Part shown: one piece after another, positions 12,749 through 25,769 of the stretch
Numbering within the stretch: the first letter of the stretch is position 1
How the letters are laid out: each line of letters opens with the position of its first letter
Source: Sthenelais limicola
Lineage: Eukaryota; Annelida; Polychaeta; Phyllodocida; Sigalionidae
Assembly: GCA_942159475.1 (NCBI GenBank)
Contig: OW804095.1
Location: 65,252,773-65,316,772 of the forward strand
DNA length: 64,000 nt
Reading direction: 5' to 3'
Made by a program: the position numbers and the translations under genes
Notes under the pieces: generated by a model
Database searches by the model: none
What the model was told of the DNA's origin: nothing
What the model saw: only the letters and a program-made list of their open reading frames with translations

Positions 12749-13114
12749 ATTCTACATTGAATCAAGAGATCTGTGAATGTTTTGGCTCGAGACCCTATGT
12801 GAAACGTCCATTATTCTGTCAAACTGTTTCAGAATCAAGACGACTGGGAAAGCATGGTCTAAATCATCGGCTAATTTCTGTGCAGGTCTGCTTCTTCACA
12901 TAGTAGATGCATATGGCATTTCCTTTTTTAAACCCGGAAGCAGTTTAAGGTAACACACCTAAACCAATTTGGTCGTCTAAAACTAAAATTCAGCTTATTT
13001 TAATGTAAAGCAGCCATATAGAGCGGTATACTCATTTCGAACCTATATATAACAAATAAAATTCTACATTAAATCAAGAGTACTCAGAATGTTGTGTCTC
13101 GAGACACTAAGTAG
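12749..13114. repeat. Diverged direct repeat pair of about 54 bp
   Basis: The segment at 12749-12801 (ATTCTACATTGAATCAAGAG, then a GGCTCGAGACCCTA-like part) recurs at 13061-13114 as ATTCTACATTAAATCAAGAG followed by a TGTCTCGAGACACTA-like part. Identity is roughly three quarters. Origin unknown, possibly an old repeat-family pair. Confidence 0.5.
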
Positions 13115-14276
13115 ATATACATGTATAGCGAAGTCGAGAGCTAGACTCTAGGAAACGGGGTCCTAAATGATTTACCGTCAGTAAATAAATAAATTTTGTA
13201 GTTTTTCCTAATGCTAGTTCTGGATGTCCGAATACAAGATGATACTCCAAATCATTACGGCCAAACCAAATGCCAGCTGAAATAACTACGACCGAACAAA
13301 TCTAATCGTTACAAGTAATGGATACCCAGAAGGATGTGTTCAGACCCAGAGGCATCATGACGTAAATGGCCACTATCAATCAATCAGTCCAAGAAAGAGC
13401 AGCAGACGAGATTCAGTCCGGTTATACATCTAGCCAATTTATCAAATCTAACTGCTTTTAACGACATTTTATTGGAGACTTCATACAATGTCTGACACCA
13501 TTTCTAAAGCTGGAAAATTAAATCTCTGTCGCTTTCTACAATAACATTGGGCCTTTACAAATTAACAACCATAATTTGAACATCGATTAAGCCAATTTGT
13601 CACAGACGTTTTAACTAAGTGAATTATATCAAGCAATGATATGCGGCTTAAGTGAGTGATTTGAATTTAATACTAGATAAGGAGCCTGTTGATGTGCAAA
13701 ATATGTTCCTACAAATGTTTAAACTCGTTTATAAATGTAATTTAAATCGGGTAACACTTCAAGGATTTCATCAGTATTTATATGATACATAGGTTTAAGA
13801 TAGACATCGATATGGGGGATTTCCGCCAATCAATTAACATTTTATTTCTATACAAGTTGTTATCAGCTGGGTTCTCATTTCATTCGTTGCGGATGGGGCC
13901 ATATAAGTAAAGCCTTTGCCTCTGATATCAACGCATTCGATGTCAGAATCAAACAATCCTCCGAACAAGAACCGCCATACACCACTGTGACCTTGGTCAC
14001 GTTTTTGTATTGAGGCTTGCAATGCCGAGTCTTTCCAAATAAGAATATGATATCGAGCGGCCTTTCGCTGTAGTTTGGTTATCCTGAAATTCTCCACCTC
14101 CGTCTTCATCATTTTCGTTTTGTGCTCATCACCCTAGCTGTATACTAACTTTGTTTTGTCTATGTTGTGTCAATTTCTCGCTCCAGTCCGCCTTTCTCGT
14201 TTCATCTCTAACACTTCTCTCTGAACCTTTTTCCTATATTCATCTTGTTTCCTGCCTGCCGGCAGTCTCCCTCGTT

Positions 14277-14372
14277 CCACCCCCACCCCCTCCTCCCCCT
14301 CCTCCCCCTCCTCCCCCTCCTCCCCCTCCTCCCCCTCCCCCTCCCTCCCTCTATCTCTCTCTCTCTTTTCCC
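14277..14372. repeat. CTCCCC-type microsatellite
   Basis: A pure pyrimidine run of CCTCCCCCT units passing into CTCTCT. On the minus strand it is G-rich (GGGGGAGGA repeated). Confidence 0.95.
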
Positions 14373-17300
14373 CTCTCGAAGCATGTGATATGTTTCCTAT
14401 TCATATAATCCTGGCTGAGTTTTACCCATATTGAAATACACGTTTGGAATAAAACAACTTTGATTAGTTTTCCCAAAAAATCAGTTTTGTTGGTAAAACC
14501 CAGTGCTAGATCCATGCATAACTAGCCTGAAGGATTTATTGGATGCGTATCTGTATCATTCTGGATACGCAGAAAACGAACGTGATTATCTAATAACTTT
14601 TTACTTGATGGCATCTTCACGGTAAATCAATTATCATTTTAATCAAATATCCTCAACCGGGGCCTGAGGCCGTTACAGCTATTATAACTATATATACATC
14701 CTAAACGGACCATTGTAACAAAAAGAAACGTTTTCAAAGGAAATATTTGCTAATTTAGCAAAGGAAGGACTCTTGGCGCAAATTGAAATGACTAAAAATC
14801 ATATAATTTACTTCTGATCATGAGATGGGTGTAACTGGGAAAACAATCATTAAAACTTACATCCTGTTGTACTGGCATGTGACCAGAAGAGTAACTGCAT
14901 ATTATACATTCTCTAGCCAGATATGTCTTATCTCTATGAGAATAGCCATGATGCAAGGCCATGAAAACCATTAGCGGCCCACGTATGCGGTAGGTTCACA
15001 GGATCATTGACCCGGCGGCGTGTATCGATTATCCTACTAGCATCGAGGTCATTGCTCAGGGTGATTTGCTGGGGACAGACTGGTGTAAATGCGTGATGAA
15101 TATGGCTTATCATCATTGCGTAATCCATACAGGTAGACTGATAAGCTTCCATGAAAGGAGAATTCATCTGATCCAATATAATACGAGTAAAAAGTTCCTC
15201 GGCAAAATATCACGTTGCATCAAGATCATTGATGCCAAGTAGACATAAACAAAAGTACATTTATGTAGGAAATGACATTTATAGGCTTGAAATTCATAAA
15301 CGTATTGATAGAAAATGGCCCGGAATTATAAAGATATACTTGCTAGTGTTTTCTCCCTAAAGAAATAACGTACAATGTCATAATGGAACTTTCAAAGTTT
15401 ACTCCCAGCAGAACTGCATGGGTAGAGTTTATAGATCTGTGAAAGATAATCAAATCATCTGAGTTTTTATGAGTTTCCATATTGTTCCATACTTTTTTCA
15501 TGGACACCCAAATTTATAGTGGGGGCATCAGATCAGGTTTCTAATATGATAAAAGCGCATGTCATATAGGTCAGAGTTATAAAATATTGGAAGTATAAAA
15601 GGAAAACCATTTTAGACCTACAGTCATAACCCTAAACATTATATAAGCAAGAACCACAAACCATGTTTGTATTTCTCATTATAAATGCGATAAATATCAG
15701 ACCTTCCGTTTTTTAAATGCTTGTACTATTACACATAACCAGGGCTTGATTAAAATGTTGATTTGTCATTTTGATACCGTTTATAATGAAAATACCAGAA
15801 GACGAGACAACGTCAAGCTCAGAACATAATCTCATGATCATTGCAACAAAGAAGGCTTGGGACATCTGCCTCTGCATTGAAAATACCAAAAGCACTACAC
15901 ACCCGCGTCTTGGCAAAGAAACCACGCTCCCAAGGGTAATAAATCATCTCAGCCCTAGCAGTATATCGGATGGGACCTTAGCCTCTGGGAACTGCCCGTC
16001 TGGTTGCATGCGAAGCTGTTATGTTTTCTTGATAGTTCCCTGTTGAACAAATCATGCTCTCCACATGATGCTCTATGACTAAAGCTGGAAATATAAAAAA
16101 AGTAACATTTTAAGGAGATCTAACTTTTTGTACCATTTCCCCTCACACTTTCCTGAGAACTGTTGCTGCTGTGAAGCTGGAAAGAAGACTTGGTAATAGA
16201 CTTTGGTAGTTTTCCCATTATCGACATCCACATAGGTAAGACGGTGTTTTTTTTATTCTCTTGAAAATGCTGCAATAGAAAATATACGTTCATAGAAGGA
16301 ATGGGTAATTCCCCAGCGATCTAAAAACACCCCATTGAAATAAAATAGTAAAATTGATCACTAATGATGTGATGATAGATGTACTAATAACAAAGGTGTT
16401 CCAGTAGTCTGAGATACGTGCCGTGGATTATGCTGTCCTAGGTAATAAAAATGGCTGAAATACTAGTCTTGCAACCATCTCTCCATATTTCCACAGTTTG
16501 CCGCAGCAAAACACCTGGTATACGATGATTTATGTGAGTGGCTATACATACAGCTAATCCCCACGGATGCTTGGAAGTATTCAGTAGGTGGGCTGCGGTA
16601 ATGATCCATACTAAGTATAATTGAAATGGGCATAAATAAGAACAGATGTATCAAGTGTTGTTTATGTCTTTAGGGAGCGCTTCTCTTTCCTTTATAATCA
16701 TTGTTCCGATATACATAACAACGTTTTTCTTGTCTAAATATCGATGATTAACCCAAGTAGTAGTAAAGTGTTAATGTATTTAGTTCCCAGGAATATTTTA
16801 AGGAAGGAGCTTAATTTGTTATACGGCATGCATCGTATTGCAGTATTTGGTCACAAATCGTGCACAGGGATAGTCATTTCATGTACTTATTTCCTCATAG
16901 CATTTCCTAATGACTTGTCCGGTATGTAAATACTCCACATTGATTCTAGCGCAAAGTGTTTCAAATGAGCGAGTCTGTTTTACAAAAGGAAAGCTTATTA
17001 TATTGTTAGTAATTAGTCTTTAGTGATGAATAATGTCAAATACCATAATGTAAGATTGTTCATATATATAATCAGATCATACTGCAACAACATCTTGGTT
17101 TCATGATCATGAAATTTTGTTTTCAAAAGCGAGGACAGGAAGAACATGTGGAACATTTCTAATACCTAACAGAAGTGAAAATAACATCAAATATATAGTC
17201 TCACATTTGGTGTAACTTTTCATTCCAACAGCTGGAGATCTTTTGGTCCTTGGATAAATAAATAACTTCATCATAATATGATTTATTATTGGAGACGACT

Positions 17301-20158
17301 GTTCCTATAAAAGCAAATTTTAAATTTGATGATTAGATAGCCGTGCCACCTGGTTGAGTGATGTAAGTGTATACATGTACCTCTTCCGCCTGCTTGCTAT
17401 TTAAGCCTTCACCAACTGACTTCCATTACAGCTGTAGAAGAGATGTAGAATTCATGAGCTGTTCACAAGTCTGAGTTATCTCAGTCACCTTTGGCAGAAC
17501 AGAGGCGGCCCTTTCCTTTATATACTGTGATATCCCATGCACAGGGAAGACTATGGACAAAAAGCAAGTTCACATAGCGTTCCTAACACCATACCCAGTT
17601 TCTGTAAATTGAAGATACAGCGACAGACCCATATAGATACAGATTTCGAAATGAATTAATTGTGATTTTGAGACCTTCTACACCTTGTGTTTCTGTCTCG
17701 AACTACACATATAAACATCCTTACTTTTATACTCATTTGCTGCGACAGAAGGGCAATGTTCATGAAAACTAGATGAGAAGTGTCAAATCCGGAAGCAATG
17801 ATTACAGCTCGCCATGAAACATGCATACAGCACAGCCTAGGAAATGTATACCATGTTCTCCTTCTTCCACTGCACGAACGAGGGTCGTCACTGCATTGGG
17901 GATTGGGGATAACAGTATAGATATGTCTTCTCGTGAATTTAGGACCAATCCGATGTCTTGATTATATTGTTGGGCACTGTATTTCTAATAGCTCTGGAGA
18001 ATTAAATGCTCCCAACTTTTCATAGATCGTTCGTTTGACTGCACTTTTAAGCAGATTTAATTTAATGCTGATCTTGAGCGAGCAAGCATAGTAAGCATGG
18101 TTTAAGCAAGCGCTCAACTGGGTAAAAAAAATTCAATAATGGCAAGCAGCATTGCTGGAGAGGTCATTTTAATGTTTCTCGTCTCATTTCCAGATGTGAC
18201 CTAGGAAATTGCCTTTTGAAAGTCCCTCTCTCAATATGTGATACTGTTGATATGCTGTGCGCAATCTCAATGATTTCAATAATTTCACCGGCCAAAGAAA
18301 AAGTCCTCAGAGAAAGTGATATTAATAGTAGTTCAATCAAATCTCACAGAAAGTTAGTCCAACATTGGCTTTATGATTGCGGATATGTCATTTATTGTGA
18401 AATATTTTTATTTCTATTTCATTTTACAGATACATTTATATTACCAATACCAAGTTGACTACCGCCAAGGACAACATTTTCCGCGAATGTTATGACTAGG
18501 CAATGCACATCCAAATCAGACACTAGATTCAGTGGCACTGCCTTTAAAAGTAAGCAGCAAATGACTCAAACAACTACTACAGTGTCTCTATTAGACATTA
18601 AGGATTTAGAATTTAAAGTTTATCATATTAATTAATGATAGAGGAGTGTCTATACAGAATGCTGACTTTCCTGACAGGACTCACGTAAACAGAACTTACA
18701 AAGTTGTAGAGAAAATGTCTCACCTTCACAGATCATGACATTTTATTTGATATTGATTATCCTATCTCCTTTTCTTCATATCTCTCACTCATATACATAT
18801 ACTGACCTTAATATGTTGGGTAAAGAAATAACCAAACTCGATCTGCATTTTTTTCTCGGCGTGTGCAACAAGTAACCAAGTGCTCAAAAGGTCAGTCTGG
18901 GTGGCACGAATAGGATCACCAGTCTCCTACCACCATCAGAGCCATGCTACAGCAATCACTGGTGAGAAGTCCCAATCTTGATAATCTAGGTAATTGAATC
19001 TAGTGGCGAGACAGTGACATAAAACTCGTACTTTAACCAAAGAGCGGCTTAATTTAGCCCATTGACAAGATTTATCCCTACTGCCCATTGAAAGGATTGG
19101 GTTAGACATAAAATAAAATGAACCTTTGAATGTATTTATCTCTGCTTATTGAAGAGAATTCCCCAGTTAAGTACTCCAGAGACATATTCCATTACTTGTA
19201 AAATAAACTTATCTATTGGCTAGGGAATAGCACTACTCACTATAAGGGTGAGGAGGAAGGGTGCTGTACAATGGAATGAAGAAGCTACGGAGGCGACAGT
19301 GTGAATCATTACACATGCACTCGATGCAATAAAGGATTTCAATCTCTGATAGGATCGTTACCATGTTTTCCAATCCATGCCTTCAGCGAACGGTCACATC
19401 GAAATTTGGCCCAGGCCACTTCATAATAGGAGACATTCTCTGAATAATGTATTTAACTAGATTTGACCAATGCAAGTCTTAAAGCTTTATTTCCTCACAT
19501 TTCGTGAGCGTGATTGATATGTTTGGTTGAATTAACTTCTGCTATGTCCTACCTATCATAAATGCTGCCTGTATCTCAAAAAGCAAACAGCTTGTATGAG
19601 TGAACTAGTATGTGCCTGTATTATCTGTGCAGCTAATAATCTTTAAGCCGGAAAGACTTCTTAATAAAAAGAAACCCATCCCGGATTCCGTGATGATGAT
19701 ATTTCATCCCTTCTTGGGGATGGAGAGTTCAGTCTCATAGACAATCCTACTTTGTCAAAGAAGGGTTACTTTGACACCAATATATTATTAAATAACGTGT
19801 ACCTATAATATCATAGGAATCAATTCAATGAACACTATCAATGTTTGCATTTCTTGGAGCCATGACATCATATCATCAATAATAACGATATTTTAATTTT
19901 CTGTCACCTTGTATTCATATTATATTAATTGTAGGAAGAGAGCTTAGTTCAACTTGATTTAGTATTTATAGTACCGGCATAGTATTTCCTTCCTGTTAAA
20001 ATATATATCGCCTTCCCTCTTATCTTCGTCACTATCTAGACATATCACAGACTTTACCGTTGTATACATGAGGTCCTTCTATAAGAACTGCATTTCTATG
20101 CAAGAGGTTTATCTCATTTCAAAACACAGATTGTTTGAATATTGAATTGGAAATAAAC

Positions 20159-20182
20159 TATATATATATATATATATATATA
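20159..20182. repeat. (TA)n microsatellite
   Basis: Twelve uninterrupted TA units. Confidence 0.95.
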
Positions 20183-22111
20183 ATTAAGACTATGATATAT
20201 ATTATCATTCAATCAGCTATGTGGTCATAATTATTTGTGTCCTTCACATTAATTGCCTTGTTCAACAATTAAGCAAACCCATTGTCTCATTACCCATTAC
20301 CCATCCCATTACTTCGATTCTAAACTTAAGAATATGTTCATTTGGCCGAGATCTCGTGTACCATGGGACATATAATCAGTAATGTTTCCTGGTCCTTTAG
20401 ATAATACCAAATAATGCGAACCCAAATTTGGTGGACGTTTTCATTCTGTTATCAATTACATATGAAGTCCTTCTTTGACAAAAGTGTCATCCAAGTAATT
20501 TATTTATAAGTTTAATTAAATCTAACAAGACAAGATACAAAATTACGAAGAATGCTTGATCTCACGTTACTGTGAGGAGCAATATCAAGAGAGAAGTATG
20601 GTATGAATAGTGAAAGCTTTTCCCTGAATAAGGTTTTATTGGGCGAAAGCTATAAAGCATCGCGTTCTATCGACTTCATTCAATTGCATGGAAAGCTTTA
20701 GTGAATTATTTGATCTTGTTCCAGAGCTATGAATATTTAGGTTTGAGGCTGACAGGATGCCTGCAGCAACATTGATATCAACGTCACTCGGTGAAGAGGT
20801 ATATATGGTTGGTATATTGAGGAACGAAATAGGGTGGTTTATGGGATGCGGGGAAACCATTATGGGCGATAGACAAAACACAAGCATTCAATGACGGAGC
20901 TAATAAAGGTCCAGCATATGATAAAATGCTTGGAAATGGGACTAGGGGTCTGGCAGCTGATATCAATGAGATGATCGATTGGGAAGGGGATAATGGTTAC
21001 GCATTGGAAGGCGAAATATACTTGACTGGAAGGGAAGAGAGGTAGCGAACGGGTCCCTGAGAAAACTAGGTTAATATGATACGAAAATATCAATCTGAGT
21101 GTTTATCGAAGGGATTGAGACCACTCCATTTTCGATATACATGCATGCTGTAATTTGAAAATGTCCAGGAGGATATATCCCGGGATATCACTCACATACC
21201 TAACGATTAAAATGATAAATTTATGATTAAAATTGCTATCATTTCCATGGATACTATGCAGGTGAAGAGAGAGTAAATGGTTAAACCATATGGAATGGTT
21301 AACTATATTTTATCCGAGAAGTATTTTTCGTGACAGGTAATATTGCTTAGGTAGTGCAAGACTTCAGGCGACTTGGCGCTTCGTTTTTCGGCTAGCTTTA
21401 TTAGGTTAGGACTTTGGGGGCACGTGAGGAACACTTAAAGGCACTTACAATACTAGTATACATGGCCCAGGAGTATTGACACCGCGAAAGTGTAATGTAC
21501 CCTTCTTTCTGCTTCAATAGCTAGTATAAAAAGATGCCCAAAACATGTCCTCGGACGGCGAGGGTTGCCCTTATCTTATATTGCATTCATCCTTTCGCTA
21601 TGATGGATTGCAATTAATCATACGTCATGCCTTAAAGATGCTATCATCAAGATCCTAGTTACAAGAATGCTATAGAGAGGGGCCATAACCTTCGCCAGAA
21701 ACGCATAAGTATATGGGTGAAAACGTTGAACGATGTACAATTGGCCATTTTCAGACATTGAGTCATTCAAACCCATGAGGAATTGTGACAGATGCAAAGA
21801 TCTTTGATATTATTGTACCATCTGAGAGAACACAAATGGGGCCTTCAGAAAATATATACTTTCCCAGGCTTTCACTCAATTTCCTAGCAGCTGGGGGCTC
21901 CCAAATGTCAAAAAATAGTCAAAATCACAATTTTCGAATACAATTGTATTGATATATACCTATTTCCTGCCTTTTAATTCCATTCTACAGCTCTTTTATT
22001 ATTTTTCGGGGAACCACACACATGTCAATCCAAATAGCAAAGCCTTTTGAAATGTGTTGATGCAAAACCCACCACACCAGGCAAACCTAAATATAATTAA
22101 GTATGAAAAAC

Positions 22112-24644
22112 GAACGTCTCTGATTAAAATTCCTTTGCCTAGCAGCACAAATTCTAAATATATTTAAATCCACCTAATGCCACCTAAATTTAGTGTTCCA
22201 TACACACTATCAATCCACCAAAATTGATCAGCCAGCTTGCCACAGAAGACACACTGAGGTCCCCTCAACCAAAATTATACTGGATTTACATCAGAGACGT
22301 TCAATAGCTAAACACCATCACTGCTGCAAGTTCAATGTCTTCCAGTTGAAATAACTGTTGTCAGTGTGTCCATACATGATAGACAAACATGATGATTTGC
22401 TACTTGAGTGGCAGATTGGCCATAAGTGGTCGTTTTCAGGAAAATAACCCAAATTTGCGAACATCTCTGATCAAAATGAACATCCCTGATCAAAACCCTT
22501 GGCAGGGTTCCTCTAGTGTCTACACAGAACTACTGCATCCAGGATTCATGTGGGGGACTCAACAACAAACTTTGATGCAATTTGGGACAGCTCACTGCAG
22601 AAAACCCTTTAAAATCTTCAAAAATGTGAGTATCAAATTTATTTTTTCCTTGTCTCTTGTGATGGATGCGGGCCATAAGTCCAACAGGCATGTGTTATTT
22701 GGTTTTAATTTCATTAAAACAGAATGAAGTTTGATTTGGAAATGTCAGGAATGAGTTCAGCCTAGCCTGGGCATGGAAATTTGGGAAAGTTCACCGACTG
22801 AACGTCTCTGATGAAAAATATGAACGTCTCTGACCAATATGTAAACAGAAACAAACCCTTCCCAGCACAATTTGTGATGCCCCCTTTGGCCAAACTAGTA
22901 CTGTATAATGAGAGATAAATAGTAAATGAATGTGAACAGTATGTTTTAGAATGAATTCATGTAAGATTTAGAAATTGTCAGCTGCTGAAAACTGTTATAA
23001 CCCAAAAATCGGCCTCAAAATATCCTTTTGCCTGCCAATAGACCTAGCACAAATTTATTGACTGAGAACACAAATGTATTTCAAGTTTACTAACAGATGT
23101 ATGGTCTCTAAATAACACATTACTGCCACTTTGGGATATATATTTACTGTGCAAGATCCACTAAAAGTGAATTATATAGTTTAGGTCAGGGACGTTTCCT
23201 TGTAAACATAAAAGATATTGTCAAACCTATACTGTAAGGTTCCACAAACTGATTACTGTCCATACATGGGACACACAGCCACCCCACTTCATAGGCAATG
23301 TAAATTTCTTGTTACAGTGTGGCACAATATATATTAAAGGACAAAGTTATTTTGGTCAGAGATGTTCGTTGGGCACTAATTGTCAAAAATATTTTACTTG
23401 CAGTTGGAGTATTGTCTCCAAATACTTACAGTATATTCCCCTTATGTATGTTTATCATTTTAGTCACTTACCACGACCAAATAACTATGTTAATTTTTGT
23501 GTTTTAATCAGGGACGTTCCTTTTGCCTCATTTTGTTGTTCTGGCGAAGATAATTTGACTAAAATTATCACCAATTATATCTTACAGTATCATGGGAAGA
23601 CCTAGAAAAGACCCTTCTGAAATAAAGCAAGGCATGAGGAGAGGCAAAAGCAACAGATAGATGAAAAGGAATACCAAGAAATGAGGGCCAAACAATGGAC
23701 CAAGTCTCGGGCCCGTTGCTGGGCCAGGTACACTGAGAAAAAAAAGAAGGATCTCCGAGCAAACCAGAGAAGGATGGCCTACAGGCATTGGAACCCCCAA
23801 CCATTCAAAGACAGGGTGGAGGGGGACCTTTGTCATAACTTCTAGTTGGGTGAACATCTCTGATGTAAACCCAAACGTCCCTGATATAAACACAAAAACT
23901 TGGGAGAAGTGGCCATGCAACTGTAATTGACCACATCAACATAAATATTGGTGTTTATTATAGAAAAGAGGTGTGGTAACACATAGAATGACCTGTACAG
24001 TGTAGACAATGCAATTTGGGTATTCCTTCTTGATGTAGAATTGACAAAATGATAAATTAAGGCTTTCTATTAGCAACAAGGTTGTATGGGAGGACAATTG
24101 TAATCACAATACTTGATTTGCACTATTTCTGTTAGACCAACATGTTGTGTCATGAGAAAACTGTAAACCATTAATAAAACGCTTTTATTAAGCAACAGAA
24201 CTCCATACTTGAAGTTATAAGTGTCTAATGAACATCTCTGACTGAAACCCGAACGTCTCTGATCAAAACCTTGCTGCTTTTCAGCAGCTAGTGAGGGCCA
24301 TATATATGTCTCTGACCTAAAAATCTGTTCTTGATCCAGTCTCTATATCTATTGAACTGCAACACACTGGAATAGAAACCTCCTGTGATGTATATTTGGA
24401 GAATCAGAGGAAAGTGAAGAAAGGGTTTTGTAAACCTGTTGTGATTGTGACAAATACATACTTTGTGGTCTAAATTCAGTGCTCTGTCACTTTTTTCAGT
24501 TTTGGAGTACAAAATCCAAACTTGGCATGGTACTAGATAAATGTCTGTACAGGAAGTAAGCAAAATATGGCCTCCCTGTTTAAGTTACTAATACAAGTTA
24601 AACAAACATCTACTGGGGATTAGCTTTTTTGATCAGAGACGTTC
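22112..24644. repeat. Cluster of an 18-bp motif on both strands, GAACRTCYCTGATCAAAA
   Basis: Plus-strand copies start at 22112, 22459, 22478, 22800, 22822, 23852, 23873, 24230 and 24251. Minus-strand copies lie at 22290-22302, 23184-23199, 23354-23367, 23507-23520 and about 24629-24644. A partial plus copy is at 24307. Four plus-strand pairs have starts 19, 22, 21 and 21 bp apart. Variation is concentrated at G/A in the fifth position, C/T in the eighth, and the 3' AAA part. I did not notice the motif elsewhere in the window. Arrays of subterminal sites bound by a transposase are the closest known parallel, but I could not find terminal inverted repeats or a target duplication that would bound an element. 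Confidence 0.8.
23592..23845 (+). pseudogene. Broken exon for a basic coiled-coil protein, probably transposon-linked
   Basis: After a good splice acceptor (ATATCTTACAG at 23578-23588) an ATG at 23592 opens MGRPRKDPSEIKQGMRR and stops after about 22 codons. A one-base shift near 23635 continues with a Lys/Arg/Gln-rich stretch containing YQEMRAKQWTKSRARCWARY and NQRRMAYRHWNP, ending at TAG 23843-23845. Basic N-terminal modules of this style occur in uncharacterised transposon-associated proteins of cnidarians and molluscs (my recollection, weak). It sits in the middle of the 18-bp motif cluster, between minus-strand and plus-strand copies, so the cluster may be the regulatory or terminal part of the same element. 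Function unknown. Confidence 0.45.
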
Positions 24645-25502
24645 ACCGATGAGACAAGATTCCCTTCTACAGTGAGTAGAAACGGAACCGCTGGCAGTAT
24701 CTGAGTATAATTAGGTGCATTTCGAAGCTGAAGTATGTGGCTTTTAGCAAAAATAGATTCTTTTTAACAGTTCCCAATATTTGTTTTTTCTCCTTTCTGA
24801 ACCCAATTGTACATCGTTCAACGTTTTGACCCATATAGCATAGCATAAGGACGTCTTTTATCTGAATGTCACATGGCACATGCATGGTCGGTAAAATTCG
24901 AGGAGACTGCCGCGGGACTATATATTATAAATGAATAACAATATTTTCCCCCAAACCTTTCTAATGTTTGTAAATTATATATATGTATGTGCGTTTTCAC
25001 TTTTGAATAGTAATGCATAGTGGGTTATGGCCAAAAATAAATTATGTCATGGTTAATAAAAGTTTTATAATGGGATGTATGTTTCAAGTGGTGCTGAGAA
25101 ATATGCCTTTTTATTTTCAATATTTTTGTCCTATTAATGTATGCAAATTAGCTTGAATCTGATTGGCGGATAAGGGATCAACCTATATATAGATATATGC
25201 CAGAAAGCTTTATACATCTAATCTAATAAGCCTACCCCTACTAAATCAACCCCAAGGAATCCAATGGTCATTGAAAATATTCTATCTCTCTGGTCATCTA
25301 TATGAGTGATTGTATTCCGACAAAGGACGACACCAGTACTTAAGATATCGCAAATCAACCCTGACAATTAACAAGAATAAACAAATATTTATGGAGGTCT
25401 ATTCAACAATAGTATTGGAAAAAATAGCTCATACTCGTTTTTACTTATATTTTAGACATTGTGCCAGGTGCCCTAGCTTGTAACACAACACAGGTTCTCA
25501 GA
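24645..25502. other. No recognisable gene
   Basis: AT-rich DNA. Short minus-strand frames such as 24667-24885 show no family resemblance. No structured repeat was noticed. Confidence 0.45.
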
Positions 25503-25510
25503 TCTATCCG

Positions 25511-25761
25511 TGTGGGTGTGCACACGCCCCCCCCCCCCACCTCCCCTTGCATCATGCGTCCAGTTTAACTGAGGGGGTGAGTTCTGCTTCCAGGTTTTTA
25601 CAACAAAAAACAAACAAAATCAGGAAAACAGGTTTTCCTAACCTGGAAATAGGTTCTTTTACCAGCCTGCATAGATCTGCGTCCACTAGGGGATGCATTC
25701 TGCGTCTAGTATGAAAAAAAACCCTGCATCCTGCGTCCATTTTCAGGGGTGCACACCCACA
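25511..25761. mobile_element. 251-bp MITE with 13-bp TIRs and 8-bp target duplication
   Basis: Ends are TGTGGGTGTGCAC at the left and GTGCACACCCACA at the right, an exact inverted pair. Flanks TCTATCCG (25503-25510) and TCTATCTG (25762-25769) match at 7 of 8 bases, as expected for an 8-bp target duplication of hAT-type insertion. The TIR sequence itself is not a typical hAT end. Inside, a poly-C run (about 25527-25539) and several copies of a TGCRTC-TGCGTCYA motif occur (near 25548, 25666, 25692 and 25722). No coding capacity. Confidence 0.65.
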
Positions 25762-25769
25762 TCTATCTG

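Larger units (their letters stand above)
9155..22111. other. No recognisable gene (about 13 kb)
   Basis: AT-rich DNA with only short open frames, none resembling a known family. Small repeats listed separately lie at 10332, 12749, 14277 and 20157. The polyproline frame at 14151-14408 is a translated CTCCCC microsatellite. I found no TIR-bounded element or RNA gene here by eye. Diverged transposon remnants may be missed. Confidence 0.45.

Noticed and set aside
14151..14408. Frame with a long polyproline run
   Set aside because: The run is the CTCCCC microsatellite. Flanking codons show no conserved pattern.
20636..21093. Overlapping minus-strand frames suggesting a small gene
   Set aside because: Three short frames in different phases with no common motif or splice logic.
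23309..23605. 98-codon frame within the motif cluster
   Set aside because: No protein-family pattern, and it runs across two motif copies. Probably chance.
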